From Macrothele yani (Eukaryota; Arthropoda; Arachnida; Araneae; Macrothelidae), in the NCBI GenBank assembly GCA_039090855.1, contig CM077005.1, positions 16,097,921 to 16,161,920 of the forward strand: a stretch of DNA of 64,000 nt. Direction: 5' to 3'. Each line of letters starts with the position of its first letter. Positions within the stretch are counted from its first letter, which is position 1. The notes under the pieces were generated by a model, which had not been told where the DNA came from, made no database searches, and was given only the letters and a program-made list of their open reading frames with translations. Position numbers and translations under genes: made by a program. Below are positions 46,028-56,520 of the stretch, piece after piece.

Positions 46028-46885
46028 AAAAAAAAATCAAGGACTTTTCCAGGATTTTTCAAGGACTCAAATTTTTTTTTTTTCTTTTGATTGAAGGTTT
46101 AACGACCGCCGTGAGCAACTCAATGGGCTATAAGCAGTCACCCGTCCCTAATTTAGGGTCACTGGTTCCAGGGAAGGGAGAGAGCCCGTGCCGTAAGACA
46201 AACGCAACATCCATGCCTCACCGGGATTCGAACCCGGACCCCGTTCGGACGAATGATCAGAGGCCATCGCTTAGACCACTGCGCCACCAGGGCGGCAACT
46301 CAAAATTTTTCAGGACTATATTCAAGCCCAATAAAAACTCTCATGAAACACTAAAATCAGTTGTAACAAACAGTCAAAAAGTTCAATCGAAATTATAGTT
46401 ATATCTTAACAAAGGGATATACTTTGGTGAGGTATTATTGTTCCACAAGATAAAATCCCTGAAATGGCAATAAAGCTGGGCATATTTGCCAGAAGGACAG
46501 ATCACCAATGGACTACCGAAATTTTAGACTGCATTCTTGTGCTACAAGCATTCAGTAGGTCACAAACCCAGTTTGAGATGCTAGTACCTTACACTTACAC
46601 CCCCTCGCATTCGCTTATTGTAGTTCAGAAGAATTTCCCTCACATTCGCTTATCGTAATTCAGAATCACAACCATGTAAAAACTGGAAATGTGACAGCTA
46701 CATGCTCCTGATTCGTTCTACAATACAATGTGGCCACCTGTGACATTTTGGCGATAGCTTCTCTTCAATGAACTGCAGCTATTTAAAAAAATCAAGTACT
46801 TTTCAAGGACTCTTACAAAATTCAAGGACTTTAGGGCCCTAGAAAATTAAAATTAAATTCAAGGAGTTTTCAAGGACCGTGGAAA
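46028..46885. mobile_element. hAT-like remnant with nested SINE and LINE fragment
   Basis: TCAAGGACTTTTCCAGG repeats at the left (46037-46070) and, on the right, AAGGACCGTGGAAACCCTG ending near 46891 resemble the CAGGGTT... element ends. The left terminus is not clear. A fragment at 46453-46535 (plus strand, SLKWQ...RTDHQWTTEIL) is a short piece of the RTE LINE. Confidence 0.55.
46070..46296 (-). mobile_element. tRNA-derived SINE, copy 6 (full length)
   Basis: Intact A and B boxes; short tail. Flanking repeats ACTCAAATTTTT (before 46072) and ACTCAAAATTTTT (46298-46310) differ by one A. It lies in the CAAGGACTCAA part of the hAT-like remnant. Confidence 0.88.
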
Positions 46886-46894
46886 CCCTGTCTT

Positions 46895-47610
46895 AGTTTT
46901 TTACAGTAATTAGAGCTGTCAACTGAGTTTTGGGTGAACCATCATTTACATATCTTACATAGGCCTCCTGTTTGCATGAACTTTTATCAGTTGAGCCATC
47001 AACCTGGATGAAAAAAAAAAATTGAGCTTGTCTCATTTTTTTCTGTTACTTTGCTCTGCAATTGCAGCAATAGATGACACAAAATTCACACAAGCATTAT
47101 GATTCAAATAGCTGTCACTTAGAGAGATGTCATTCTTCACTTGTGACATGGGCCTCTGAATTTTTAAAAGCCTTAATTTTCACTAACAAGAAAATAAGCT
47201 ATATGGAGAAGTTTTATTAGCTTACCAAAATTCCCACTGTTAATATTTTTCAAGGCAACCACCCTGGGTATATTTTCGGAATTCTCTTTCGCACAAAAAA
47301 TAAGCTATATGGAGAAGTTTTATTAGCTTACCAAAATTCCCACTGTTAATATTTTTCAAGACAACCACCCTGGGTATATTTTCGGAATTCTCTTTCGCAA
47401 AAGCCGCATCTTGGCATTAAATGTGGCATTTACTTTGGCGGAAACCTTGTGCTGAACTGCCAGCTTCTTCATACAGTGGGCAAATTTTGTCTGCTAAGTT
47501 TGGAAAACACATGCACCAAATACATTTCCTTCTTATCCAACAGTTTAACCCATGAAAATCCCTTTTCCCAACTCTTCTGATAGCTGCCTTGCAAGTGTGT
47601 GTGTGTGTGT
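46895..47610 (-). pseudogene. hAT (ZNF862/KIAA1586-like) transposase remnant with internal duplication
   Basis: Minus strand from 47600: WEKGFSWVKLLDKKEMYLVHVF (N-terminal region), then KCHIKCQDAAFAKENSENIP, and QVDGSTDKSSCKQEAYVRYV (47010-46940). The last is the catalytic-core opening D-G-S-T-D found in these hAT-derived proteins. A 106-bp tandem duplication (47194-47299 and 47300-47405) interrupts it. Stops are frequent. Confidence 0.6.
47194..47405. repeat. 106-bp tandem duplication
   Basis: ATAAGCTATATGGAGAAG... through TTTTCGGAATTCTCTTTCGCA occurs twice with one visible change (AAGGCAACC against AAGACAACC). Confidence 0.9.
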
Positions 47611-48243
47611 GTGTGTTTATTTTACTGTTCTTTGTCACAGATTATTTTTACTAATAATGAACAAAACACAGGGAAAAGAAAAGTTCTGAAGTCTGTTCTC
47701 TAAAAAAAAAAAAATAGCTCACAATCTTTTTTTCTTTTTTTTTTTTGGGGGGGGGGGGTTATCCATGCAGACAACCAATTTGAAGATAAACCTGTTCTCA
47801 AAATTTTACTGGGTGTGGATGGCAATTTTCACAGCCCTGATGCATAGCATAAATGATCATCAAAGAGTACCAGGGCACTATTTATTCATTTATCTTTTAG
47901 GTCTAATAGTTGACATGTGGTCTATTGCTGGGTGGGTACACGGGTGTGATGTGAATAGTTACTGAGATGTACACCAGGGGTACAGAGATTTATTGAACAT
48001 GTGCATTTCCTCAATTTCAACCATACACAACTTCACTACAAAACAAATTTCCATTTCATTTGCTCCTCCCTTATATCTGAAAACCTTATTTCACTTATTG
48101 ACGACAAAGAAGCAAACATCTTTGAATATTGTTAACAAAAACTAAGAGGTGGTGGTGGGGGGGGGAGGTACCACATCCTGAATATATGAAATGAATTATT
48201 ACAATGTTAGCGACAACAATGAAAAAAATATTAAGATGCATAC
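47611..48243. other. Probable intron sequence
   Basis: Poly-T/poly-G run at 47728-47759; no gene recognised. Downstream of the Tudor exon on its strand. Confidence 0.4.
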
Positions 48244-48359
48244 CTGCTGAACATAAAACAAGGATGGAGATTCAATGTGACTCAAAATTACATTGCACTT
48301 GGTACTTGCATCAAGTTTTCCACTGGGTAAGAATTGACGAACATTTCTTTTTGGTGAAA
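48244..48359 (-). CDS. Tudor-domain protein, internal exon (N-terminal side of a Tudor module)
   Basis: A 116-nt minus-strand exon with acceptor ...TTTTTTTTAG (ending at 48360) and donor GTATGCATC (from 48243). It encodes SPKRNVRQFLPSGKLDASTKCNVILSHIESPSLFYVQQ; the ending V-x-L-S-H-I-E-S-P-S-x-F-Y-V-Q is the conserved strand that opens an extended Tudor (Tudor-SN-like) module in germline TDRD proteins. It begins with two bases of a split codon and ends on a codon boundary. The exon at 12.9-13.1 kb needs one leading base, so if both belong to one gene at least one more exon lies between them. Assignment to the same gene is inference from strand and domain order. Confidence 0.75.
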
Positions 48360-49800
48360 CTAAAAAAAATAATAAAGCTGCTAAGATTCTCTTTTGCTTT
48401 GTCACTAAATTTTTATACAGAAATCATATAAAACAGGGTACAGATTTTTTTTTTCACTTAAAATTGCACTTAGATTTCCAACAAAATGCTTTGGTCATAC
48501 ACGCATTTTTTTTTTTAATTTTTATTCCTATTTTCCAAAATCTCTATTTTTAATGGCACAGTTTGATCTTTAAAAGTTTTAACTTTTACTGTATAATTAT
48601 ATAACCACTAGGCATTGCAATTCCTTAGCACAAACAAATGTGACTTCTACAAAAGAACAAAAGAATTAAGTTTTTGTATGAATAAATATTTCATGACTGA
48701 AAAGGAAACACAGATAGTGAGGCTTTGTAGCACTTTCTTCACAAGCACATTACCTCAAGGAATTCACTAACTTAGCAGGACTGAACAGACAAAGAATTAA
48801 GATACCATAAACAACACACAGCTTCAGCCGGGAAGGGGGGGGGGACAAGTAAATGTATTTTTTAATCATTTAGGCTGGGTTTTACAAGCTAGTTAAAACA
48901 TTTTACACTCATTTCAAACTAAACCAAAATAGACTTTTGAATTGCGATATGCAAGTATGGTTAACGCCAAGAGATTTGCCGATGAAGAAGTTCACATAGT
49001 TCTGAATGAATGAGATACTATTTCCTAGATTTCACATGAAAATCAAAGCTCCGATTCATTAATTGTTGCTTCTTGTATGTGTGTATACAATGCACCAGAA
49101 TGAATTGGCATCTTAAATCAGCATGAGACTGTACATTGCTTTTAAAAAAAAAATAATTAAATGAACTACACATCCAAACAGAAACTAAGTTAAATGTGTC
49201 AAATGACCGTTATAAAACTAACAATAACTATTTAAAACTGTTTCTGAAGAAACATTCAATTTTTCTGCTACTTGTATTTAATTACTTATTAAACACTTGT
49301 ACAGAATAAGTTGACCTTATACAAAGCCACAAAATTTAGTATGTAGGCATATCTTTATGTGTTTACCCAATGTTCCACTTCTCCATCAGTTTTATCATGC
49401 ATACCACTGCTCTGCTCTATGGTTAGTACAGGGCTAAAATTTAAAAAAAATATTTAAGGACAAGATTTTTTTTTTTTTTTAATTTCAGGATATCCAATAT
49501 ATGTCACATATTGTCATTATCTAGAATGCAAAAATTTTGCATACAGAAAATTTTTTATCTGTTCAAATTTTCACTTACTTTTCATGGATATGAGAACAAC
49601 CATGTAAAAAAAAAAAAAGGAAATTCTATTTTAAATTGAAGAGCTTTAAAATATTCTCCATATGCTCCGAGTTCTTTTGTACAGTATTTTCAGACAGTTC
49701 TGGCCTCTAGATCTTTGTTTTATTAAAAACAAAGTTTTTAACTACACTTTCAAATTATACAGAATGGGACATCCCAGATATTCAACAGAGTTGTGATAAT
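48360..49800. other. Probable intron sequence without recognised feature
   Basis: AT-rich, with poly-G at 48836-48843 and A/T runs. A short open stretch on the minus strand near 49366-49436 has splice-like borders but its phase does not suit the exon at 48.3 kb. Confidence 0.4.
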
Positions 49801-49814
49801 TTGATTGTAGAGGG

Positions 49815-50560
49815 ATATTCAAGAAACGCATACAGCGTATTAAATCCGTTTATTTATTATGGTGTAGTAATCACAGAGATTCGCCAAGCTTTCGCACTCC
49901 ACTGGGAGGCTTTTTCAAGGCAACGGTAGACATAAAAATGCAGGGAATTGCAACAGATAAGGAACAAAGGCGATTTTTGAAAGTAACGTGGGCGATATCA
50001 CATGCGTATTTCATGAAATGTTTTTAGCACGTAATTACATGGTGCACAGCGACGTGTTCCCGTCTTTTAATAATGCATGCCAAACCATTGGTAGTTCAGT
50101 AGAGATCATGTCATTGCACGCTACTTTGTTGGAGAGGATTTCGACAGCTTCCCTGATGGCAGTCTCTTTAAAGTTAGTGTAAGGGGGCAATTCTTCTAAT
50201 ATTATTCCATACTGGAGTGGCTGATGAATGCATGACTTCTCTAGCGAGGGTTGTATTCTGCATGTCCTGGTTGACACTTCGCACGTGTTCTTTACATCTA
50301 GTGTCCAAGAATTGCTTTGTCATTCCGATATATATCTTTTCCGTGTTGTCAGGATATACCAATGGTATAGCATACACACCCGCAGCAACAAAATCACCTA
50401 GTAAGACAATGAAGTATGCAGGATCTATCTCATATATCCCAGGCTTTGCATATTGGTTTAAGAATTTGTTAGGTAAATACAAAATATTAATAGCAATGAA
50501 GTCCTTGACCCCATTATAACATATAGTATCAAGCTGCAAAGAGAGACGATATGATATGCC
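49815..50560 (-). mobile_element. Penelope-like retroelement, 3' part
   Basis: Contains the GIY-YIG endonuclease remnant and, downstream on the same strand, CCTTGAAAAAGCCTCCCAGT and GTGCGAAAGCTTGG (about 49885-49920), the characteristic end sequence of Penelope-like elements. The reverse transcriptase is not in the window next to it. Confidence 0.75.
50035..50539 (-). pseudogene. GIY-YIG endonuclease domain of a Penelope-like element
   Basis: Minus strand: IYEIDPAYFIVLLGDFVAAGVYAIPLVYPDNTEK, then IYIGMTKQFLDTRCKEHVRSV, and after a frame change near 50215 FKETAIREAVEILSNKVACND. G-V-Y, Y-I-G, the Arg of TRCKEH, and the Glu of IREAVEI correspond to the GIY-YIG catalytic set that cuts target DNA for retrotransposition. 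At least one frameshift disables it. It most resembles the C-terminal domain of Penelope-like elements rather than a bacterial-type nuclease, because of the adjoining end sequence. Confidence 0.8.
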
Positions 50561-51113
50561 GGTAGATAGGTGCAGTTTATAAAGCCATAAAATCTTCTAC
50601 CAGTAGAACGATCAGACTCATAATTCTGGATATTTTTGTACTTTTCGAATTAACCCGCCCCCCAAGATATTTTCAGATTCAGAGGTAGGGAATTATAATT
50701 TGAAAACCCAGAAAAATTGAAAGGCATGGAAATTGTCCTTTTCATGCAATATTTTTGAGCATACACCCCCACACACACACACACCTCCCTCGGACGGCAC
50801 GTGAGTTATACAGAGCCTCAGAAATATTCTGAATTAACGTTTATTGCAATAAAATACGTGTAGCAATTAAGAAAATGAAAACTCTTTAGGAGTTGAATGA
50901 CCGAAACGAGTGCACCAGGTGTCAAATTCGTGTTTTGGTAATTGTTGAAATTTTATGGGCCCGCCTGGGCCTTGGAAACAGGAGAAATATACGGGGGCAG
51001 GGCCAGGCTTTAATTTAAAAAAAATTGTGAACGGGCTGGGCCGGGCTTTAATTAAAAAATTTGTGAGTGGGCTGGGCCGGGCTTTCCAAATTAAGGCCCG
51101 TGCAGACCTCTAG
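50561..51113. repeat. Unassigned sequence with a GC-rich tandem repeat
   Basis: Three imperfect units of GGGCTGGGCCGGGCTTTAAT type (about 50990-51085) end in GTGCAGACCTCTAG at 51100-51113, which on the complement (CTAGAGGTCTGCAC) looks like an element end. No partner end was found. Confidence 0.45.
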
Positions 51114-52008
51114 TCTGCACAGCCACATAAAACTACTCAGAGTGAACTGAATGATTTAGTGAGAGATGGGTAATTGCCAAAAAGTAAAGCAGAGCTGTTG
51201 GGGTCCAGACTGCAGCAATGGAATCTTTTGGAAGAGAATGTGTCTGTGTTTTGTGCTTGGCACAAAGATGTGCTTCCATTTTCCAAAATGACAAATAACC
51301 TCATTGCTTGCATTGATATAGTGAGTCTGATGGCAGCACTACAAATCAACACCACAATGACGATGATTGAAAGCTGTTCACTGCTTCGTCCAAGTTGAGC
51401 TTAAGAAGCAGTGCTACTCCATAATGGCAATGTTTTATCACTTGTTTCACTTGAGTATGCAGTCCAGGTGAAAGAAATGTACGAAAATATGAAACCACTG
51501 TTACACACCATCACCTATGACAAGATAAGTGGTAGATTTGTGGTGACCTGAAGGTCACTGCCATCTTGATGGGTCTACAGCAGGGTTACACAAAGTTTTG
51601 TTGTTTGCTCTGTCTTGGGGACAGTAGTGCCAGGACTTCCCACTACACGAAAAAAGTTTGGCTCCCACAACTATCACTTGAACCAGGGAAAAAGAATGTA
51701 CTTAACAAACCCCTTGTAAAATCCAGCAAGTTCTTGTTTCCCTCCTCTCCACATCAATCTTGGACTAATGAAGAATTTTGTAAATAAAATGGATCGAAAT
51801 GGGGGCAAAAATTTTGTTAGACTTAGTGAGGCCAAAATTAAGAAGGTGTACTTGTCAACCCACAGACACATCAGCTCTTCCGATACTAGCGTTTTGATGA
51901 TAATCTCGCAACAGGTGATGAAAAGTTAGTTTGGAATACTTTCCAGCAAGTGTCCACAAACTTTCTAGGAAGCAATACGGCTGGCAATTACCAGGAGCTT
52001 GCAGAAAC

Positions 52009-54929
52009 CAGACCTGCCAACTTTCAGAAACAGAAATCCGTAAAAAAAAAATTTAATCGATATATTCGATGACATTTTTAATCGATATATTCGATTAAAT
52101 TACTTGTCGCGTATATTGATTAAATGTACCGAACATATCGATTTAAAAAACGATGTTACCCAAATGAACCATCAACTTTTAATTGAAGTGTCTACAGATG
52201 TTTAAATTTATCGGCACATTCATATCGATTAAAAATAAATTCTATACATAATTTCTCATTACTATGCTATCATTATGATCTATAAAGTGATAAAAATTTA
52301 CTTTTACAGAAGTTTGCATCTAAAGGGAAGGATGTTCTACCCTTTCAATGGGATCGTGTCCCACGCCGTCATGAAACATACTAAAATATTTTCAAAAACG
52401 AACCATTTTCATGTTAGGTTTTTATCTTACGGAGACACGGACGATGAGACAGTCAAATAAAAAAAAATTAAATAAGTAAGAGTGACTGAGAGACACTAAC
52501 TGGTAAATTATGTTCAACAAAAAATGAAGTGAACAAACATTTTGTACGAATCGCATAGAAGTTCATTATAACTTTTAACAAAGGAAGTTAATTTCGTTAT
52601 TTTTTTTTCCCATGCAGTCAACGTTATATTTATGCTTGTCACTAGAAATATGATTTGTAATATCATTCCTTCCACCATGCGAAATGTTGAAATTGCATCG
52701 GCATATCTTCCTTTCTTGAAGATTTCGCAATACACGGGAATTCCGCAGAATACGAATCACGGAATATTTTATAGTACTTTTTTTCCCCTTTTATGTTGCT
52801 GCTCATAGCGAATCACTAATACTAAATTTATTACCACTCGGGAAAAAAATGTAAGTAAAAACTGCTATAGTAGAGGAAAAAATACCGATTACAGAGTTGT
52901 CCGATTCGAGCTGGTCAGCTAGAAAGCAGAGAGCAACTGAAAGGTTCTTTCATCTAGAAACAAAGGTTTAGGTTTTAGTTACGAATGTCATTCCCTTGAG
53001 TTCGTCCCCTCCCTCTCCATCATTCCTCACAGGCGGATCGATGCCTTGTCTTTTACTAAATCCGATCCCTTTAGCGGCATCAGTTATACTTCCAAATGGC
53101 ACTGATTTTATAAAAAAGTTCTGTCTTCTCTTCCTGTCCTCCCCCTCCCTTCATCTTACCGAATAGAGCTTCTCTAGTCATTCCTTTTAAAAACAATCTG
53201 GGCCCATCAACGTCTGAACCAACCCCTCTCCTGCAATAAACTAACACAATTGTTTTGCCGGAACAAAACCAACTGTCTTTCACATCAGGCGTAACTGAAC
53301 GATACAGCCACTTCGTTCGTGACATCCTCCCCATCTCGTCCCCTGCTCCCTTTGTGGCGGCGTAACCATGGCATAAAACGTTTGAACCGGGATTTTAACT
53401 CCGATCTTATGTCTCTGCAATTCGGTTTGATAGAAGTTACAAAGCCAATGGCGCTTATTTTATCAAACAGATTAAAAAAAAAAAAATCCACTTCCTCTCT
53501 AGATTAAACTCGTGCTGTCAAAATCCGGATATTTTAAAATTCAGAGTTGTTTACTAAAAGCCCAAAATTTCATACCTACAAAAAAGTGTGGGTTTGCAAA
53601 AGCAACAGTGTTCTCCGCGATACTTTACTATTTTCTTTACGAATCCTTTAGTATGAATTAATTGATATTTTAGGTGTTTTTGCTTTATTATAGAACATTT
53701 TTGTGCCCGTTAATTTCTAAATTAAAAAGCTGCCACACGCGGCTGCTTTTTATAATTAAAAATTCTATCCAAATTTCCACGGAAGATATTGTGCTAAAAT
53801 TCTGAAACGCGAGCAAACAAATCTCGCGCATGTGATACTACACTGTCCCCGTGAATGCTGATAGCAACTATTTTCAATAAGATAGGTCCACTATGGGTGC
53901 TGAACAGCATACCCAAACTTCATCACAATCATGCTTTGATTTTACGCAAGTCATCACGCAAAAGGGCGGAAGAATGAATCCCGCTCCTACGTCTTGACCT
54001 TACCTTTGACCATTTTCAATAAGGATTAGATGAATTAGTATGTACCCCAACATATTAATTTCATTGAATCAAGCCAAAACATTTTTATGAACGTTACGGA
54101 GCGATGAACAAAGCACGGTTGGAAAGCGAAAGCATAGAAAACTTACTGACTAACGGACCAGCAAAATAAATCTTTGCTGGAGCAGCACTGGCTCGAATGA
54201 ACATTGGACTTACTTCTTTTTTTTTTTTTAACTTCCTCTTATAGTAGCATTCTTTCGTTAGGTCAAATTTATTGCCAGAGAAAAAGTTACGAAACCCTGC
54301 ATGCCCCAATGCATTTTTAATTTCACAAAACTGGCAGTTTTTGCTTAATTTCGTCATGTTGGGTATCGATCTGGGGTTAAAAATTCCACAGATTTAAAAT
54401 CCGCTGGAATTTTTTTTTCTACGATAACTACGTTCTGAGATAGAATTTCTAACTGGGAGGAATAAAGATAAAAGACACCTGCTCCAACGCGGACACACCC
54501 CACGCTGGCCTTCTGAGAAGTTGCGACTCGGGAGATGAACAACGCATGATCTGAAAAGAAAGGCGGGGGGGGGGGGAAACAGCGTGCACAAGAGAGGAAG
54601 AGAACCAAACGGAAGGTTAAATAAGCCCAGCTGGTTGGTGTTCTAGTGTTTAAAAAAAGGCAAAACAATAACCTAAAACGTGGGAAATTTGCAGCAAAAT
54701 GTTCCCAAATAAACACATGTAACTAAAAACTTATTCGTAACTTACATCGGCACTTTACTTTGAATGGATTAAGTTTTAAAAAAAAAAGTTTTAATAGTGG
54801 GTGCAAAATCGTCAGAAAAAGAAAAAAAATCTCGGAGAATCGCCAAATCCGTAAAATTAACATTTTGCCCGTAAAACAAGTTACATTTACGTAAATTTTA
54901 CGGGTAAACCGTAAAACCTGGCAGGTCTG
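52009..54929 (-). mobile_element. hAT element (2.9 kb) inside the conserved-protein pseudogene
   Basis: Ends CAGACCTGCCA at 52009 and, inward from 54929, CAGACCTGCCA: 11 of 11 match. The 6-bp repeat AGAAAC flanks it (52003-52008 and 54930-54935). Alternatively the element starts one base in, with an imperfect 8-bp repeat (CAGAAACC/GAGAAACC). Removing it restores the codon order E-L-A-E-T-L-L-Q of the host pseudogene. The inner edges carry CCGTAAAA-type repeats. Confidence 0.88.
52480..52760 (-). pseudogene. hAT transposase N-terminal fragment (BED finger)
   Basis: The minus strand reads CRCNFNISHGGRNDITNHISSDKHKYN (52690-52610), the second half of a BED-type finger. After a frame change it reads RTKCLFTSFFVEHNLPVSV (52555-52495), matching the fragments at 43.7 and 36.0 kb. 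The catalytic domain is missing from this element. Confidence 0.7.
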
Positions 54930-55225
54930 AGAAACCCTCCTGCAGCACTATGAAAGACAAGGGTGTGACATATCATTGAAATTATACTTTTTACATGCTC
55001 ATCTAGATTTCTTCCTGACTAATTGTGGTGCTGCCAGAGACAAGCAGAGAGAATGGTTTCATCAGGACATTACTATCCTCAATAAAGATACCAAGGGAAA
55101 TAATGGAATGCAGCAATGCTAGCATACTATTGTTTGTTTTACCCTTGAGCAAAATGCTCCAGAAACTTATTACAAGTGACAGGCAAAGAGGTGTTTGCCA
55201 TAAATCATTTCCTCTATGAGGATTA

Positions 55226-55547
55226 CCACAGGGTATGTATAAGCTTATGTGTAAAACTGGTTTTATAGATATTTCAAAACCTAGAGCTAATCTGGTGTTT
55301 TAATGACCCCGTTCATATTCAGCAGCCTAAACAACAAAGATAACTTGGTTCAATCTCAGATACACACAAAAAGTCAAAGTGTGTTGCCCAGTGTACCTGC
55401 GTGGATTCTTCTTCCAATTAAAAGACCTGATTTTTTTTTTTTCTTTAAACAGGTGCAGTAACTTGGTCATATGAGGTTACCCTGAAAATTTCACTTGAAT
55501 ACAATGAAAACTTGTTGAATTATGAATAAAAAATTTTTTATTCAGAC
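55226..55547. other. Spacer without recognised feature
   Basis: No gene recognised; leads to the 13-bp direct repeat at 55548. Confidence 0.4.
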
Positions 55548-55560
55548 ATATAGAGAAACA

Positions 55561-55915
55561 AGTTCAATAAGTAGGAACTGTACAGCAATTATACTCAAAG
55601 TAGTATAACTATACTAAATATCTGGAATTTCTTGGAGTAGAATAGAAATAAAACTTTCCAAGCTTTCGCACATCAACCAGATGGCTTTTTCAAGGAAGGT
55701 GTACAGCTAACTGCAAACTGGATAATAGAACGTTTCAACAATTTGAATGCATTGACTTTACTAGACAATGGATTGAAACGTTCTATTATTCAGTTTGCAG
55801 TTATCTGTCTACCTTCCTTGAAAAAGCCATCTGGTTGATGTGCAAAAGCTTGGAAAGTTTTATTTCTATTCAATGTCAAAAAACTTGGATTTTTAGTGTA
55901 GTTATACTATTTTGA
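55561..55915. mobile_element. Palindromic Penelope-like insertion with 13-bp direct repeats
   Basis: An inverted repeat: AAAGTAGTATAACTATAC (left) against GTGTAGTTATACTATTTT (right), and CCAAGCTTTCGCACATCAAC / GGCTTTTTCAAGGAAGGTG against CTTCCTTGAAAAAGCC / GTTGATGTGCAAAAGCTTGG, with GAACGTTTCAA / TTGAAACGTTC near the centre. Flanked by perfect ATATAGAGAAACA at 55548-55560 and 55916-55928. The CAAGCTTTCGCAC...GGCTTTTTCAAGG block matches the Penelope-like end at 49.9 kb, here present twice in inverted orientation with no coding sequence between. Confidence 0.82.
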
Positions 55916-55928
55916 ATATAGAGAAACA

Positions 55929-56367
55929 CTGCTACGTTTGAGGCATCAATGTTTCATGGAAGCTGAAAACCATTCTTTAGCCCAGATAAGTGATTTGTTA
56001 AAACCTGCACTCATTGAGTTGGTCTGTTTAGTCTTTCAAATATTGGGAATATACAAGAGAGCAGCTGAGATGTACAAATACGTATTTCCTATAAATGTCA
56101 AAAGAGTTCAAAATTGGAATCCATAGTATACATTAGATACGAGTTTGGGCTCGGTTTTCAAAGCCCAAATCCATCCGAGCCCAAAATGTTTCAGCCCAAG
56201 CCAGACTCAGCAGCATGATCTTTTTCATTTCTAAGAAACTGTCTACCTTTTTTGTGCATGGAGAGAAGATGGTCTTCACACATTTTTTGGTATGATGCAA
56301 AAGTCTGGTAGATCCTGAAGAACTTTTATATTTCAAAATGCATTCTCATTTCTCGCACTGAAATGTG
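55929..56367. other. Unassigned sequence
   Basis: A 62-codon plus-strand frame at 55938 has no recognised motif. At 56150-56200 GGGCTCGG and AGCCCAA motifs form short inverted repeats. Confidence 0.35.
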
Positions 56368-56520
56368 TGCCAAGATTGCTGTAAATGGAGATGTACAATA
56401 CAACAATAATTAAAATCTAGTTCTTTTTTTTTTTTTTTTTTGTTCCAACTTTAATCTGACAGATGAGCTTTCTTTGGGGAGCTAACCTCTGAATCTCAGA
56501 GAATTGCTTAGTGATATGTA
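56368..56520 (+). mobile_element. Second LINE family, 3' terminal fragment
   Basis: Begins at the CAAGATTGCTGTAAATGGAG codons and includes the tail GCTAACCTCTGAATCTCAGA ... GTGATATGTA. A mariner-type element inserted at the final TA; ATATGTAC resumes at 57796. Confidence 0.75.

Larger units (their letters stand above)
51140..55225 (+). pseudogene. Uncharacterised conserved protein, broken and split by a hAT
   Basis: Plus strand: SELNDLVRDG-like start, MPKSKAELLGSRLQQWNLLEENVSVFCAWHKD (51174), IACIDIVSLMAALQ, NTMFYHLFHLSM-like segment, YENMKPLLHTI, then MGLQQGYTKFCCLLCLGDSSARTSHYTKKVW (51566), KNVLNKPLVKSSK, a degenerate stretch, and FLGSNTAGNYQELAET. After the 52009-54929 insertion it resumes in frame as LLQHYERQGCDISLKLYFLHAHLDFFLTNCGA and WFHQDI. 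From memory this matches a multicopy uncharacterised family in arthropods and other invertebrates. The function is unknown. Multiple frameshifts. Confidence 0.6.

Noticed and set aside
45608..46090. 160-codon plus-strand frame
   Set aside because: It runs through a hAT-like end and poly-A/T runs; composition and lack of motif argue against a gene.
49366..49436. Candidate Tudor-gene exon on the minus strand (VLTIEQSSGMHDKTDGEVEHW)
   Set aside because: It has plausible splice-like borders but the phase does not suit the 48.3-kb exon and there is no domain signature.
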